Origin: Sulfurimonas indica
GTDB taxonomy: Bacteria > Campylobacterota > Campylobacteria > Campylobacterales > Sulfurimonadaceae
Assembly (NCBI RefSeq): GCF_009192995.1
Contig: NZ_SDID01000007.1
Span: 62,001 to 126,000, forward strand
DNA length: 64,000 nucleotides
Direction of reading: 5' to 3'
The position numbers were made by a program, and so were the translations under genes. Each line of letters opens with the position of its first letter. Position 1 is the first letter of the stretch. The notes below the pieces were generated by a model. The model did not search any database. It had not been told where the DNA came from and saw only the letters and a program-made list of their open reading frames with translations. Below, in pieces: positions 25,849 through 33,539 of the stretch.

Positions 25849-25854
25849 TATAAT
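25849..25854 (+). promoter_or_regulatory. -10 box (TATAAT) for 87-aa protein / carbonic anhydrase
   Basis: TATAAT (GTTGTATAATG) lies 29 nt before the ATG at 25884; a gaagg site follows at 25873-25877. Confidence 0.6.
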
Positions 25855-25883
25855 GAAGCAATAAAAATTTTTGAAGGTAAAAA

Positions 25884-26147
25884 ATGATTGATACTGAATT
25901 TAGAAGTGAAGAGAGATTTACAAGGTTGTCTATTGCTTATGATACAGCTGAAGAAAAAGAGTGTGTAAATGAGCACGTTGACTCTATCCTTGCAAAATAT
26001 GTCCGTAAACCTGAAGAGATGTATACAACAAAGGTCTCTAATGGCAAAGAAGTATTAGTTATTGAGTATCATGATGATTGTGGTCGTGAAGCTGGTGATA
26101 TCTTTGAAGATATCATGAAATCTTTAGATATTACGTGTTGTTCATAA
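25884..26147 (+). CDS. Uncharacterised 87-aa acidic protein
   Basis: I do not recognise the family. The protein is soluble, acidic and mixed alpha/beta by eye, with a GKEVLVIEYHDDCGREAGDIFED core and a C-terminal double cysteine (DITCCS). Good ribosome-binding site and its own promoter make it a real gene. It is followed 10 bp later by carbonic anhydrase and is probably cotranscribed with it. The three cysteines may bind metal, but no known motif is present. Confidence 0.6.
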   Translation: MIDTEFRSEERFTRLSIAYDTAEEKECVNEHVDSILAKYVRKPEEMYTTKVSNGKEVLVIEYHDDCGREAGDIFEDIMKSLDITCCS

Positions 26148-26157
26148 AGGTCCTAAA

Positions 26158-26805
26158 GTGAATCTACAAAAATATGCAGCAGGAAACGAACTCTTTAGAA
26201 CATACTTTAAAAAAAACAAAGAGTCTCTTCTTGAACTTGTAAAGAGTGGACAATCCCCAAAAGCTCTTTTTATCGGCTGTTCAGACTCTCGTGTTATCCC
26301 TGACCTGATGCTCCAGACAAATCCGGGAGATCTTTTCGTTCTTAGAAATGTTGGTAATTTTGTGCCACCATACAAGCCCGATGAAGATTTTCATGCCACA
26401 GCATCAGGAATAGAGTATGCAGTAAGCGTTCTAAAGGTTCAAGAGATAATCATCTGCGGGCATACTCACTGTGGAGCATGCAAAGCCCTTTATGAGCCTA
26501 TCGAAGATGCATCACTCATTCATACAAAAAAATGGCTGGAACTTGGTGAAAATGCAAAAAAATCAGCAATTTTAAGTCTTGGAGCTGATGCTGATAAAGA
26601 GGCGCTACTGCGTCTAACAGAAAAGCTCTCGGTAATCAATCAGATAGACAATATTTTAAGTTACCCAAGTGTAAAAACACGTTTTGAAGATGGCTCACTG
26701 CACATTCATGGATGGTGCTATGACATCGAAACAGGTAAAATAGAGTACTATAATGCAGATACTTATGAGTTTTTACCATTAAAAGAGCTAGTTTTACAAG
26801 ATTAG
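26158..26805 (+). CDS. Beta-class carbonic anhydrase
   Basis: The enzyme interconverts CO2 and bicarbonate. The zinc ligands are Cys41, His102 and Cys105, in FIGCSDSRVIPD and CGHTHCGACKAL, with the Asp43-Arg45 dyad present. The 215-aa length fits the beta class (cytoplasmic, no signal peptide). The start is GTG at 26158, which places the conserved helix KYAAGNELFRTYF at the N-terminus. CO2/bicarbonate supply would suit an autotroph using the reductive TCA cycle, as in Sulfurimonas; that link is inference. Confidence 0.93.
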   Translation: MNLQKYAAGNELFRTYFKKNKESLLELVKSGQSPKALFIGCSDSRVIPDLMLQTNPGDLFVLRNVGNFVPPYKPDEDFHATASGIEYAVSVLKVQEIIICGHTHCGACKALYEPIEDASLIHTKKWLELGENAKKSAILSLGADADKEALLRLTEKLSVINQIDNILSYPSVKTRFEDGSLHIHGWCYDIETGKIEYYNADTYEFLPLKELVLQD

Positions 26806-26866
26806 CCTAAATTATTTTTCATAATTTTCGATATACTAACAAAACTATACAATTCAAGGAAGAAAT

Positions 26867-27424
26867 ATGGCTGAAGAAGAGACAACAGAAGAAGAATCTG
26901 CACCCAAAGAGAAAAAATCAAGTAATTTACTGATGATAATTATCATCGTTGTGTTAATTCTTATCATTATAATCGGAGCTGTTGTAGCTGTTTTACTAAT
27001 GAGCGGTGATGATGAGGCAGTTGATGCGACTGCTGCACCACAGGCAAAAGAGAGAACAGTGTCAAAATCTACGACACGAAGTTCAAGCAGTAGTTTTAAC
27101 GAGGTAAGAAAACTTGATGAAATAGGTATACTCTATCCATTAGACACATTTACAGTAAATCTAAAGAGTGATTCTGGAAGAAGATATCTTAAGGCTACAA
27201 TGTCACTTGAACTTGAAGGTGAAGAATTGAGTTTAGAACTTGATGCAAAAGCACCGGTTCTCCGTGATAGAATTATCCGTATACTATCTTCAAAAACACT
27301 CGAAGAGATATCTTCAAAAAAAGGAAAGAAGAAAGTCTCTGAACAGATTATGGATACGCTCAATGCCATGCTTACAGATGGTAGAATAAAAGGTATCTAC
27401 TTTACTGAGTTTGTTATTCAGTAA
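26867..27424 (+). CDS. fliL: Flagellar basal body-associated protein FliL
   Basis: FliL surrounds the stator in the inner membrane and supports torque and stator function. The 185-aa protein has a cytoplasmic acidic/basic N-terminus, one membrane helix (about residues 24-47), a Ser/Thr-rich linker and the periplasmic FliL domain beginning YPLDTFTVNLKSDSGRRYLK, ending IKGIYFTEFVIQ. It has its own TATACT box (26832-26837) and aagga site. It is followed by acpS after 9-12 bp, an arrangement common in Campylobacterota; other flagellar genes are not adjacent. Confidence 0.93.
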   Translation: MAEEETTEEESAPKEKKSSNLLMIIIIVVLILIIIIGAVVAVLLMSGDDEAVDATAAPQAKERTVSKSTTRSSSSSFNEVRKLDEIGILYPLDTFTVNLKSDSGRRYLKATMSLELEGEELSLELDAKAPVLRDRIIRILSSKTLEEISSKKGKKKVSEQIMDTLNAMLTDGRIKGIYFTEFVIQ

Positions 27425-27436
27425 ACAATCGCTTTG

Positions 27437-27814
27437 ATGATAGGAATTGACATAATCAAAACCTCTCGAATGCAAAGCCTTATGGAGCGCTTTGGAGAGA
27501 AAGGTCTCCATAGATTTCTTTCCAAAGATGAGAGAGTTCTTGTCAAAAATGCTAAAAATGCTGCAGGATACTGGGCTGCAAAAGAGGCACTTGCAAAAGC
27601 TATTGGAAGTGGCATCGGAAAAGAGTGTTCCTTTCATGACATTAAAATCTATAAAGATGAAAAAGGTGCTCCAAAAATAGCCCTCTCACGCAAAGTTATT
27701 GAAAAATTTCATATTAGAGATGTTGCACTCTCTATCACCCATGATGGAGAGTATGCTATTGCTGTTGTTACTGTCGAATCTTCATCCTCCGCCGACAAAA
27801 TCAAGGAGTTCTAG
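27437..27814 (+). CDS. acpS: Holo-[acyl-carrier-protein] synthase
   Basis: AcpS transfers 4'-phosphopantetheine from CoA to apo-ACP. The 125-aa protein has the Mg-binding IGIDII motif at its N-terminus and the AAKEALAKAIG motif near residue 56. ATG at 27437 is chosen; a TTG one codon earlier is the alternative. No clear ribosome-binding site is visible, so translation may depend on readthrough from fliL 12 bp upstream. The last 33 bp overlap the convergent thiS gene. Confidence 0.93.
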   Translation: MIGIDIIKTSRMQSLMERFGEKGLHRFLSKDERVLVKNAKNAAGYWAAKEALAKAIGSGIGKECSFHDIKIYKDEKGAPKIALSRKVIEKFHIRDVALSITHDGEYAIAVVTVESSSSADKIKEF

Positions 27815-27982
27815 CTTATCTCCCTCCTGGACAACATAACTCTCCCACACATCCTGTTTTACGATGTTCATATTGACGGCCGCAGCCATAACTTTACCCT
27901 CCAGAGACAACTGTTTAAGTATCTCTTGGAGTGTTATATCTTGTGTAAATTCTCTTGTTTCACCGTTGATTATTACTTTCAT
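27782..27982 (-). CDS. thiS: Sulfur carrier protein ThiS
   Basis: ThiS is a ubiquitin-like protein whose C-terminal glycine is thiocarboxylated to supply sulfur to the thiazole ring of thiamine. The 66-aa protein has the beta-grasp pattern (MKVIINGETREF, AAAVNMNIV, GDKLELLDFVGGG) and ends in Gly-Gly-Gly, one glycine more than the usual GG. It stands alone; thiG and thiF are not in the window. Its end overlaps acpS by 33 bp on the opposite strand. Confidence 0.9.
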   Translation of the reverse strand: MKVIINGETREFTQDITLQEILKQLSLEGKVMAAAVNMNIVKQDVWESYVVQEGDKLELLDFVGGG

Positions 27983-28081
27983 TTAAAAACCTGTTGATTA
28001 ATTTTTAAAATTGTATCACTGTTTCTTGAATATATAATCAATAGTTGATATACTTACCAAAAAACTAAAGAAACATTAAAG

Positions 28082-28810
28082 ATGATACATTCAAAAGAGT
28101 TACTCCACTATACAAAAGAGCTTAGCCTTTTATTTGCAGAAGACCATACAGAGCTGCGAGAAAATACAACAGAGATACTTAATAATTTTTTTCATCATGT
28201 TGATGCCGTATCTGAAGGAAAGGAAGCTCTTGAGCTTTACCAGAAAAATCAATATGATATCGTTTTATCTGACATAAGAATGCCCCTGATGGATGGTATC
28301 GAACTTACAAAGAAGATTTATGAGCTAAATCCAGCACAAAAAATCATCATATTATCTGCTCATGATGAGTCTAAGTATCTTATTCCACTTATCAATATGA
28401 GTGTCGCAAAGTTCATAAAAAAACCCATTGATTACCAAGAGCTTCTTGATGCCCTTTTAAAGGTTTCAAAATCGATAATAAACAAAGAAGAGCCAGAAAA
28501 TATACAGAATAATCTCACTCTTATCGCTTTAAATGCTAACTTTAGTTATGACAGAGAAAACAAACTCCTTATGAATAGTAGAGAAAATGTCTACTTAACA
28601 AAATATGAGATTATTTTTCTTGATCTTTTAACAGGTCAGGTAGGAAAGATATTTTCAAATGAAGAGATTGTCAATTATTATCTCCAACAAAATGAGAACA
28701 TTGACGCTCAAAACATTAGAAAACTTGTCTCGAAACTTCGTAAAAAAGTTCCTCAAGACTCCATAGAAAGTGTCTATGGAGTTGGGTACAGAGTTGTCTC
28801 AGCCTCTTAG
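28082..28810 (+). CDS. OmpR-type response regulator
   Basis: This 242-aa protein has a receiver domain (about residues 12-130) with acidic pair Glu20-Asp21, phosphoacceptor Asp64 (VLSDIRMP), the switch Ser (ILSAHDE) and Lys in FIKKPID. A winged-helix DNA-binding domain follows (about 150-240: LTKYEIIFLDLL and the recognition helix NIRKLVSKLRKK, ending VYGVGYR). No sensor kinase gene is adjacent, so it is an orphan; its targets are unknown. It has its own promoter (candidate TATAAT 28033-28038 or TATACT 28049-28054). It converges with the cytochrome gene, with a 4-bp overlap of the stops. Confidence 0.9.
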   Translation: MIHSKELLHYTKELSLLFAEDHTELRENTTEILNNFFHHVDAVSEGKEALELYQKNQYDIVLSDIRMPLMDGIELTKKIYELNPAQKIIILSAHDESKYLIPLINMSVAKFIKKPIDYQELLDALLKVSKSIINKEEPENIQNNLTLIALNANFSYDRENKLLMNSRENVYLTKYEIIFLDLLTGQVGKIFSNEEIVNYYLQQNENIDAQNIRKLVSKLRKKVPQDSIESVYGVGYRVVSAS

Positions 28811-29319
28811 AGCTTTGAGATATACTCTGCTAAAGCATTGATCTCAGCATCACTGAGTTTTGCAGCCTGACCTTTCATCACTCCTTTCATAGCACCACCG
28901 TATGTACCATCCTGGTAGCCTTTTAATGCAGTAACAACCTGAGAAGTCTGCCAACCTTGAATAATCTGTGATTTTCCAAGTGCTTTTTTCTCACCGTGAG
29001 CTCCATGACAACTCGAACATACTGTAAAAAGTTTTGCTCCATCTACTGCCGGAGTTGCTGTTTCAACTTTAGGAGCTTCTGTTGTTGCAGTAGACACAAC
29101 TTCTTCAACAACACTCTCTTGTGTCTCAGTAGGAGTTGTTTTCTCTTCTGCTACAACTACTTTTTCTTCTGTTGGCGCTGTTTTTTTTTCAACAGCAGTA
29201 ACTTTTTCAACGACCTCTGTTTGTGCAGGTGCTACACTTTTACTCTCTTGCGTGTTTGATTTATTATCACTACATCCCAGTAAAAAAAGTGCTACTGCTA
29301 CAGATAAAATTATTTTCAT
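28807..29319 (-). CDS. Lipid-anchored class I cytochrome c
   Basis: The 170-aa protein has a lipobox (FLLGC, Cys16), then a long low-complexity linker of Thr, Glu, Val, Lys and Ala (about residues 20-90), and a c553-like cytochrome domain with haem motif CSSCH near residue 100 and a Met ligand likely in KGVMKGQ. The C-terminal helix reads LSDAEINALAEYISKL. The linker should allow the haem domain to reach partners while the lipid holds it at the membrane. It probably carries electrons in the periplasm to an oxidase or reductase; the partner is not visible. Confidence 0.88.
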   Translation of the reverse strand: MKIILSVAVALFLLGCSDNKSNTQESKSVAPAQTEVVEKVTAVEKKTAPTEEKVVVAEEKTTPTETQESVVEEVVSTATTEAPKVETATPAVDGAKLFTVCSSCHGAHGEKKALGKSQIIQGWQTSQVVTALKGYQDGTYGGAMKGVMKGQAAKLSDAEINALAEYISKL

Positions 29320-29337
29320 TTTTTCTCCTTATCGATT

Positions 29338-30192
29338 TTAGTTATTGTACAATAATTTTAGTTTATCATTTTCATAAGCAAATATCCATCGTATCAGCCA
29401 TAGCAATATCCAGAGATAAAAAAGAGGAAAAAGCAGTGTTTGAAATACAAAAACAGTGATGAGCGTAATGATGTTATGTGTTGCATCATCAATGCTTTGT
29501 TGCAGAGCATCAAGTTGTTTTGAGATATTGAGACTATCAACGATATTGTTATATTTGTTGTCAAGTGAATGAAAAAATCCACTCTCTTTTTCCGTTTGCA
29601 AAATTGCTTTGTTTCTCGTCTGAATATCTTCAAGCTCTTCTTTGGTCGTTGTAATGACCTGTGTCGCTTCTTGATACTGCTCATCAAGCAAAGCATCATA
29701 CATCAACTGTGAACTGTAAACGAAGATAATTGCACTAAAACGCAGTATTATCAAAAGTGCGAAAAACTTTAAGCTTATACTGAAAAAGAGTCTGTTTTGC
29801 AGCTGTTTCATCCATAAAATTCCAATACTGACAAGAGCACTCACACCCAAAGCAAACTGTAGAAAAACTTTTCCACTCAGTGTCAAAAGAAGTTTTTGCA
29901 CTCCCAAAGATATGGAAGAAAAAAGCATCACCCATGAAAAACGTTCGACCATATCATTAAAAGGATCAAGCACCTCTCCCACACTGAAATTAAACCCAAT
30001 ACCTACAGGAGTCAAAGAGAGTTCGGTACCCTGAATCAGGGAGATAACGGCATTGAGTGCTTTTGCCAGACCAAAAGCTACCATTGCTCTCTCAAACGAA
30101 GCATCCAAAATCTGCATCGCTTCTTTGTCGATCTCTAAGAATAGATTGAAAACAAAAAGAGCTGCGATTATAAGTGTCAGCCAAACTTTCAT
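29338..30192 (-). CDS. Uncharacterised membrane protein with central coiled coil
   Basis: I do not recognise the family. The 284-aa protein has an N-terminal hydrophobic segment (possible signal anchor), about three membrane segments up to residue 175, a charged central helix with coiled-coil character (about 175-235, TTTKEELEDIQTRNK and QLDALQQSIDDATHN) and a last membrane segment ending in IFAYENDKLKLLY. It diverges from the aminotransferase at 30258, with a 65-bp spacer that carries the aminotransferase promoter. The cytochrome gene lies 18 bp downstream on the same strand. Confidence 0.6.
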   Translation of the reverse strand: MKVWLTLIIAALFVFNLFLEIDKEAMQILDASFERAMVAFGLAKALNAVISLIQGTELSLTPVGIGFNFSVGEVLDPFNDMVERFSWVMLFSSISLGVQKLLLTLSGKVFLQFALGVSALVSIGILWMKQLQNRLFFSISLKFFALLIILRFSAIIFVYSSQLMYDALLDEQYQEATQVITTTKEELEDIQTRNKAILQTEKESGFFHSLDNKYNNIVDSLNISKQLDALQQSIDDATHNIITLITVFVFQTLLFPLFYLWILLWLIRWIFAYENDKLKLLYNN

Positions 30193-30226
30193 AAAAACTC
30201 CTAATGGTTAATAAATAGTTTTTCGA

Positions 30227-30232
30227 TATAAT
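30227..30232 (+). promoter_or_regulatory. -10 box (TATAAT) for dapC-murC-mutS2 gene run
   Basis: TATAAT in TTTTCGATATAATTGC context lies 25 nt before the ATG at 30258 and could drive the long + strand run that follows. Confidence 0.6.
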
Positions 30233-30257
30233 TGCATGAAATAAATAAGAGAAAACT

Positions 30258-31397
30258 ATGCATTTTGAACCATATCCATTTGAAAAACTAAATGAACTAC
30301 TAAAAAACATTATACCAAATAAAAACTATGCACCCTCTGTTTTAACAATCGGTGAACCACAGTTTGAAACTCCGGAATTTATCCAAAAAGCGCTACAAAC
30401 AGCCTCTCCACTTCTAAAAAAATACCCAAAGACAACAGGTGAGATAGAGCTGCGTGAGGCAATGCGTAACTTTGTAAAAAGAAGATTCAATGTCACACTC
30501 AGTGATGCTGAGATAATTCCGACGTTCGGTACACGTGAGGTACTTTTCAACTTCCCTCAATTCCTGCTTTTTGACAAAGAAAAAAGCGTGATGGCCTATA
30601 CAAACCCTTTTTATCAGATCTATGAGGGTGCTGCCATTGCAACACGTTCTGAGGTGATTCATCTCAACCTCACACAAGAGAATGACTTCAAACCGCAAAT
30701 CAATGAAGCAGATTTGGCACGCTGTGACCTTGTTATCTTAAACTTTCCAAACAATCCTACAACTGCAACACTCTCACTCGAAGAGTTGGGTGCGTGGGTA
30801 AAACTTGCTCTCAAACATGATTTTGTACTGCTTAATGATGAGTGCTACAGCGAGATCTATACACAAAGCTCTATTCCTTCACTGCTTGAAGCTGCAAAAG
30901 CTGTTGGCAATGAAAACTTTAAAAACATTCTTGTTATCAACTCCATCTCAAAACGCTCATCTGCACCGGGACTTCGTTCGGGCTTCATCGCAGGTGACCA
31001 AGAGATACTAAAAGAGTATATGAAGTATCGTACTTACGTAGGGTGTGCTTCACCTCTGCCTCTGCAACATGCAGCAGCTCTTGCATGGGATGAAGAGTCT
31101 CACGTAGAGAGCTCACGTGAGGTCTATCGTCAAAATTTTGCTATTGCAAAAGAGATTTTGGGAACAGAGATTCCAGAGGCTACATTTTATCTCTGGATAG
31201 ATGTCGGTGATGCACTTGCATTTACACAAAAGCTCTATGAGAAGTACAATGTGAAAGTGCTACCAGGAGAGTTTTTGGCACGTGAAGATGCAAAAGGTCA
31301 AAATCCCGGAGTTGGATACATCCGTATCGCTCTTGTAGAGTCTTCAGAGAAAACAAAAGAAGCATTAATGCACATCAAGGAGTGTTTAGGTGAGTAA
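30258..31397 (+). CDS. Class I/II PLP aminotransferase, probable succinyldiaminopimelate transaminase
   Basis: This fold-type I aminotransferase (379 aa) has the PLP-binding lysine in NSISKRSSAPGLRSG (about residue 233), the NFPNNPTTA loop that binds the cofactor, and NDECYSEIY. The overall sequence (MHFEPYPFEKLNELL start, TIGEPQFETPEFI) resembles the DapC-type enzymes that Campylobacterota use for N-succinyl-L,L-diaminopimelate in lysine and peptidoglycan synthesis. Substrate assignment rests on that resemblance plus the neighbouring murC. The end overlaps the next gene by 8 bp. Confidence 0.8.
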   Translation: MHFEPYPFEKLNELLKNIIPNKNYAPSVLTIGEPQFETPEFIQKALQTASPLLKKYPKTTGEIELREAMRNFVKRRFNVTLSDAEIIPTFGTREVLFNFPQFLLFDKEKSVMAYTNPFYQIYEGAAIATRSEVIHLNLTQENDFKPQINEADLARCDLVILNFPNNPTTATLSLEELGAWVKLALKHDFVLLNDECYSEIYTQSSIPSLLEAAKAVGNENFKNILVINSISKRSSAPGLRSGFIAGDQEILKEYMKYRTYVGCASPLPLQHAAALAWDEESHVESSREVYRQNFAIAKEILGTEIPEATFYLWIDVGDALAFTQKLYEKYNVKVLPGEFLAREDAKGQNPGVGYIRIALVESSEKTKEALMHIKECLGE

Positions 31398-31890
31398 AGA
31401 GACATTGAAAAAGAAAATCTTAGAGGCACAAAAATCAGCAGACATCGCCTCTTTGTACATACTAGAGCAAGAAGTGCATGAACTTTTTGATGAAGAGACA
31501 CTTCACGGATACTATGCAAACATCTTGGACTTAGCGTTGGAAAAGCTGACAGATACACTTGAATCTCACCGCGTGATGGATATGAGTGATGTTCAGGATT
31601 TCGCAACCCTTCGTGCGCTCTATGAGTATGCAATGGAGCACTATAGTGTAGGAAAAGCAAGTGATGCGGCAGCACTCTTTGAAGTACTTGGCGGACTTAG
31701 TCGTGATGAAAAATTCTCAAACGCTATGAAACTCCATCAGAGAGCGGCTTCAGAGAATCTCTCTTTGGACGATTTTCTAGAGAAGATAGCTGACTTACCG
31801 GCAACTGAAAAAGCCGGAACATTTTATGTCAGTTACTTTACAAAAAAGGCACAAGAATTGCTAGACAATAACAAAAGCAAAGAGGGATGA
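31390..31890 (+). CDS. Uncharacterised helical protein between dapC-like and murC
   Basis: This 166-aa soluble, mostly helical protein has no recognised motif. It has heptad-like charged helices (KKKILEAQKSADIASLYILEQ near the start) and TPR-like spacing of small and aromatic residues in the middle (LRALYEYAMEHYSVGKASDA). The start is GTG at 31390, overlapping the upstream gene by 8 bp; the stop overlaps the possible murC start. Translational coupling on both sides suggests a conserved place in this cell-wall run, but no function can be given. Confidence 0.65.
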   Translation: MSKETLKKKILEAQKSADIASLYILEQEVHELFDEETLHGYYANILDLALEKLTDTLESHRVMDMSDVQDFATLRALYEYAMEHYSVGKASDAAALFEVLGGLSRDEKFSNAMKLHQRAASENLSLDDFLEKIADLPATEKAGTFYVSYFTKKAQELLDNNKSKEG

Positions 31891-31895
31891 ACAGT

Positions 31896-33209
31896 ATGAA
31901 GATTCATTTTATCGGCATCGGTGGTATAGGTATTTCAGGACTTGCACAGTATATGCAACACAAAGGGCATCAAGTAAGTGGTTCTGACATTAAAGATACA
32001 CTTATCACCAAAAAACTTCGTGCACTTGATATTGATATAACCATCCCTCACGCAAGCTCTGCAATAACAAACCAGGATCTGGTCGTTCACTCTGCCATCA
32101 TACGCCCTGACAATCCTGAAATAGTTGCAGCAAAAGAAAAAGGCATCGAAGTCTTAGCTCGCCGTGAAGCTCTGCTAAAAATCTTAGATGACCAAAAGGT
32201 TTATTCTATTGCCGGTGCACACGGAAAAAGTACAACAACAGCAATTCTTGCTTCCATTATGAATGGTTCAGCCATCATCGGAGCAGAGTCCAAAGCATTT
32301 GGCTCCAATGTTCATTATGATGATACAACAGATGTCATGATATTTGAAGCCGATGAGAGTGACGGAAGTTTTTTAAACTCTAACCCATACTGTGCCATTG
32401 TCATCAATGCAGAGCCTGAACATATGGAGTACTATGACTATAACTATGAGCGTTTTTATGACTCATACAAAACATTTATAAAATCAGCAAAATGTCGTGT
32501 GCTCAATGCTGAAGATCCATTCTTAGCAACACTCATCGATGAAGTGGATGCTAAGTGGCTCTACCCCTCAAAAGATATTTATGACATTGAGTATGTACTC
32601 ATCAACAACGAGCCACACACTCGCTTTAAGTTTCGTGACCTTGGAAGCTTTGATGTTTGGGGATTTGGAAAGCATATCGCATTAGATGCAGCTTTGGCAA
32701 TCCTTGCAGCATCAGATTCTATGGATATTGAAGATATTCGCAGAAAACTCCTTACATTTAAAGGAATTAAAAAGCGTTTTGATATTGTGGGACTAGAAGA
32801 CAAGAGTGTTATCATCGATGATTACGGACATCACCCTACTGAGATTAAAGCTACTTTTGAATCAGTAAAAGAGTATGCACAGCTTAAAGGTTTTGACAAG
32901 ATCACTGCTATCTGGCAGCCGCATAAGTACTCACGTACGATTGATAATCTTGATGAGTTTATCAAATGTTTTGAGGGTGCTGATGAGCTTATCATCCTCC
33001 CTGTCTGGGCAGCGAGTGAAGCTCCACGTGAGATTGACTTTGAAAAGAAATTTAAAAACTACAATCTAACAATGGCAGACTCTATCAAACGAGCCAACAA
33101 TACTATTACCGTGGTAAAAGACAAAAAAGAGCTTGAAACGCTTGATAAAGGTCTTATCATCGGTTTTGGTGCGGGTGATATAACCTATCAGATCAGAGGT
33201 GTCAATTAA
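31896..33209 (+). CDS. murC: UDP-N-acetylmuramate--L-alanine ligase
   Basis: MurC adds L-alanine to UDP-MurNAc with ATP in the cytoplasm. The protein shows the N-terminal GIGGIGISGLAQYM Rossmann motif, the P-loop GAHGKSTTTA (about residue 108), the central EADESDGSF and a C-terminal domain with DDYGHHPTEIKATF. Length (437 aa) is a little shorter than in E. coli. ATG at 31896 is preferred (agaggg site 10 nt upstream); ATG at 31887 would be too close to that site. The next gene starts at the base after its stop. Confidence 0.94.
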   Translation: MKIHFIGIGGIGISGLAQYMQHKGHQVSGSDIKDTLITKKLRALDIDITIPHASSAITNQDLVVHSAIIRPDNPEIVAAKEKGIEVLARREALLKILDDQKVYSIAGAHGKSTTTAILASIMNGSAIIGAESKAFGSNVHYDDTTDVMIFEADESDGSFLNSNPYCAIVINAEPEHMEYYDYNYERFYDSYKTFIKSAKCRVLNAEDPFLATLIDEVDAKWLYPSKDIYDIEYVLINNEPHTRFKFRDLGSFDVWGFGKHIALDAALAILAASDSMDIEDIRRKLLTFKGIKKRFDIVGLEDKSVIIDDYGHHPTEIKATFESVKEYAQLKGFDKITAIWQPHKYSRTIDNLDEFIKCFEGADELIILPVWAASEAPREIDFEKKFKNYNLTMADSIKRANNTITVVKDKKELETLDKGLIIGFGAGDITYQIRGVN

Positions 33210-33539
33210 GTGGGCTATATTTACGGACTCATCATTGTAGGGATATTCTTCCTTGCAATGCACTACTTTACAGAACTCACTACAAGACAGAAGCTCTCTG
33301 TGGCACTTACTTTTACTCTGACAATCATGGCAGCTATTGCTTATAACAACTACAAAAAGAAACAGCGAGAGAAAATGCTTGAAGTCGTTGTAAAATATGA
33401 ACAGGGAAAGACCATCCATTGCGGCAATAGGGATATAAACAGCTCAACTTACTCTCTTAGCATTGGCACCTACACTTTTATAGGAAAGAAAAATACTCCG
33501 CACTATGCAGAGATGATTGATGCTTTCACATGTCAGTAG
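33210..33539 (+). CDS. Small membrane-anchored protein between murC and mutS2
   Basis: The 109-aa protein has two hydrophobic segments (about residues 3-18 and 31-46), then a basic stretch (NNYKKKQREK) and a C-terminal soluble part with two cysteines (KTIHCGN and FTCQ). It starts with GTG directly after the murC stop and overlaps the start of mutS2 by 10 bp. Function unknown; position suggests constant co-expression. Confidence 0.6.
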   Translation: MGYIYGLIIVGIFFLAMHYFTELTTRQKLSVALTFTLTIMAAIAYNNYKKKQREKMLEVVVKYEQGKTIHCGNRDINSSTYSLSIGTYTFIGKKNTPHYAEMIDAFTCQ

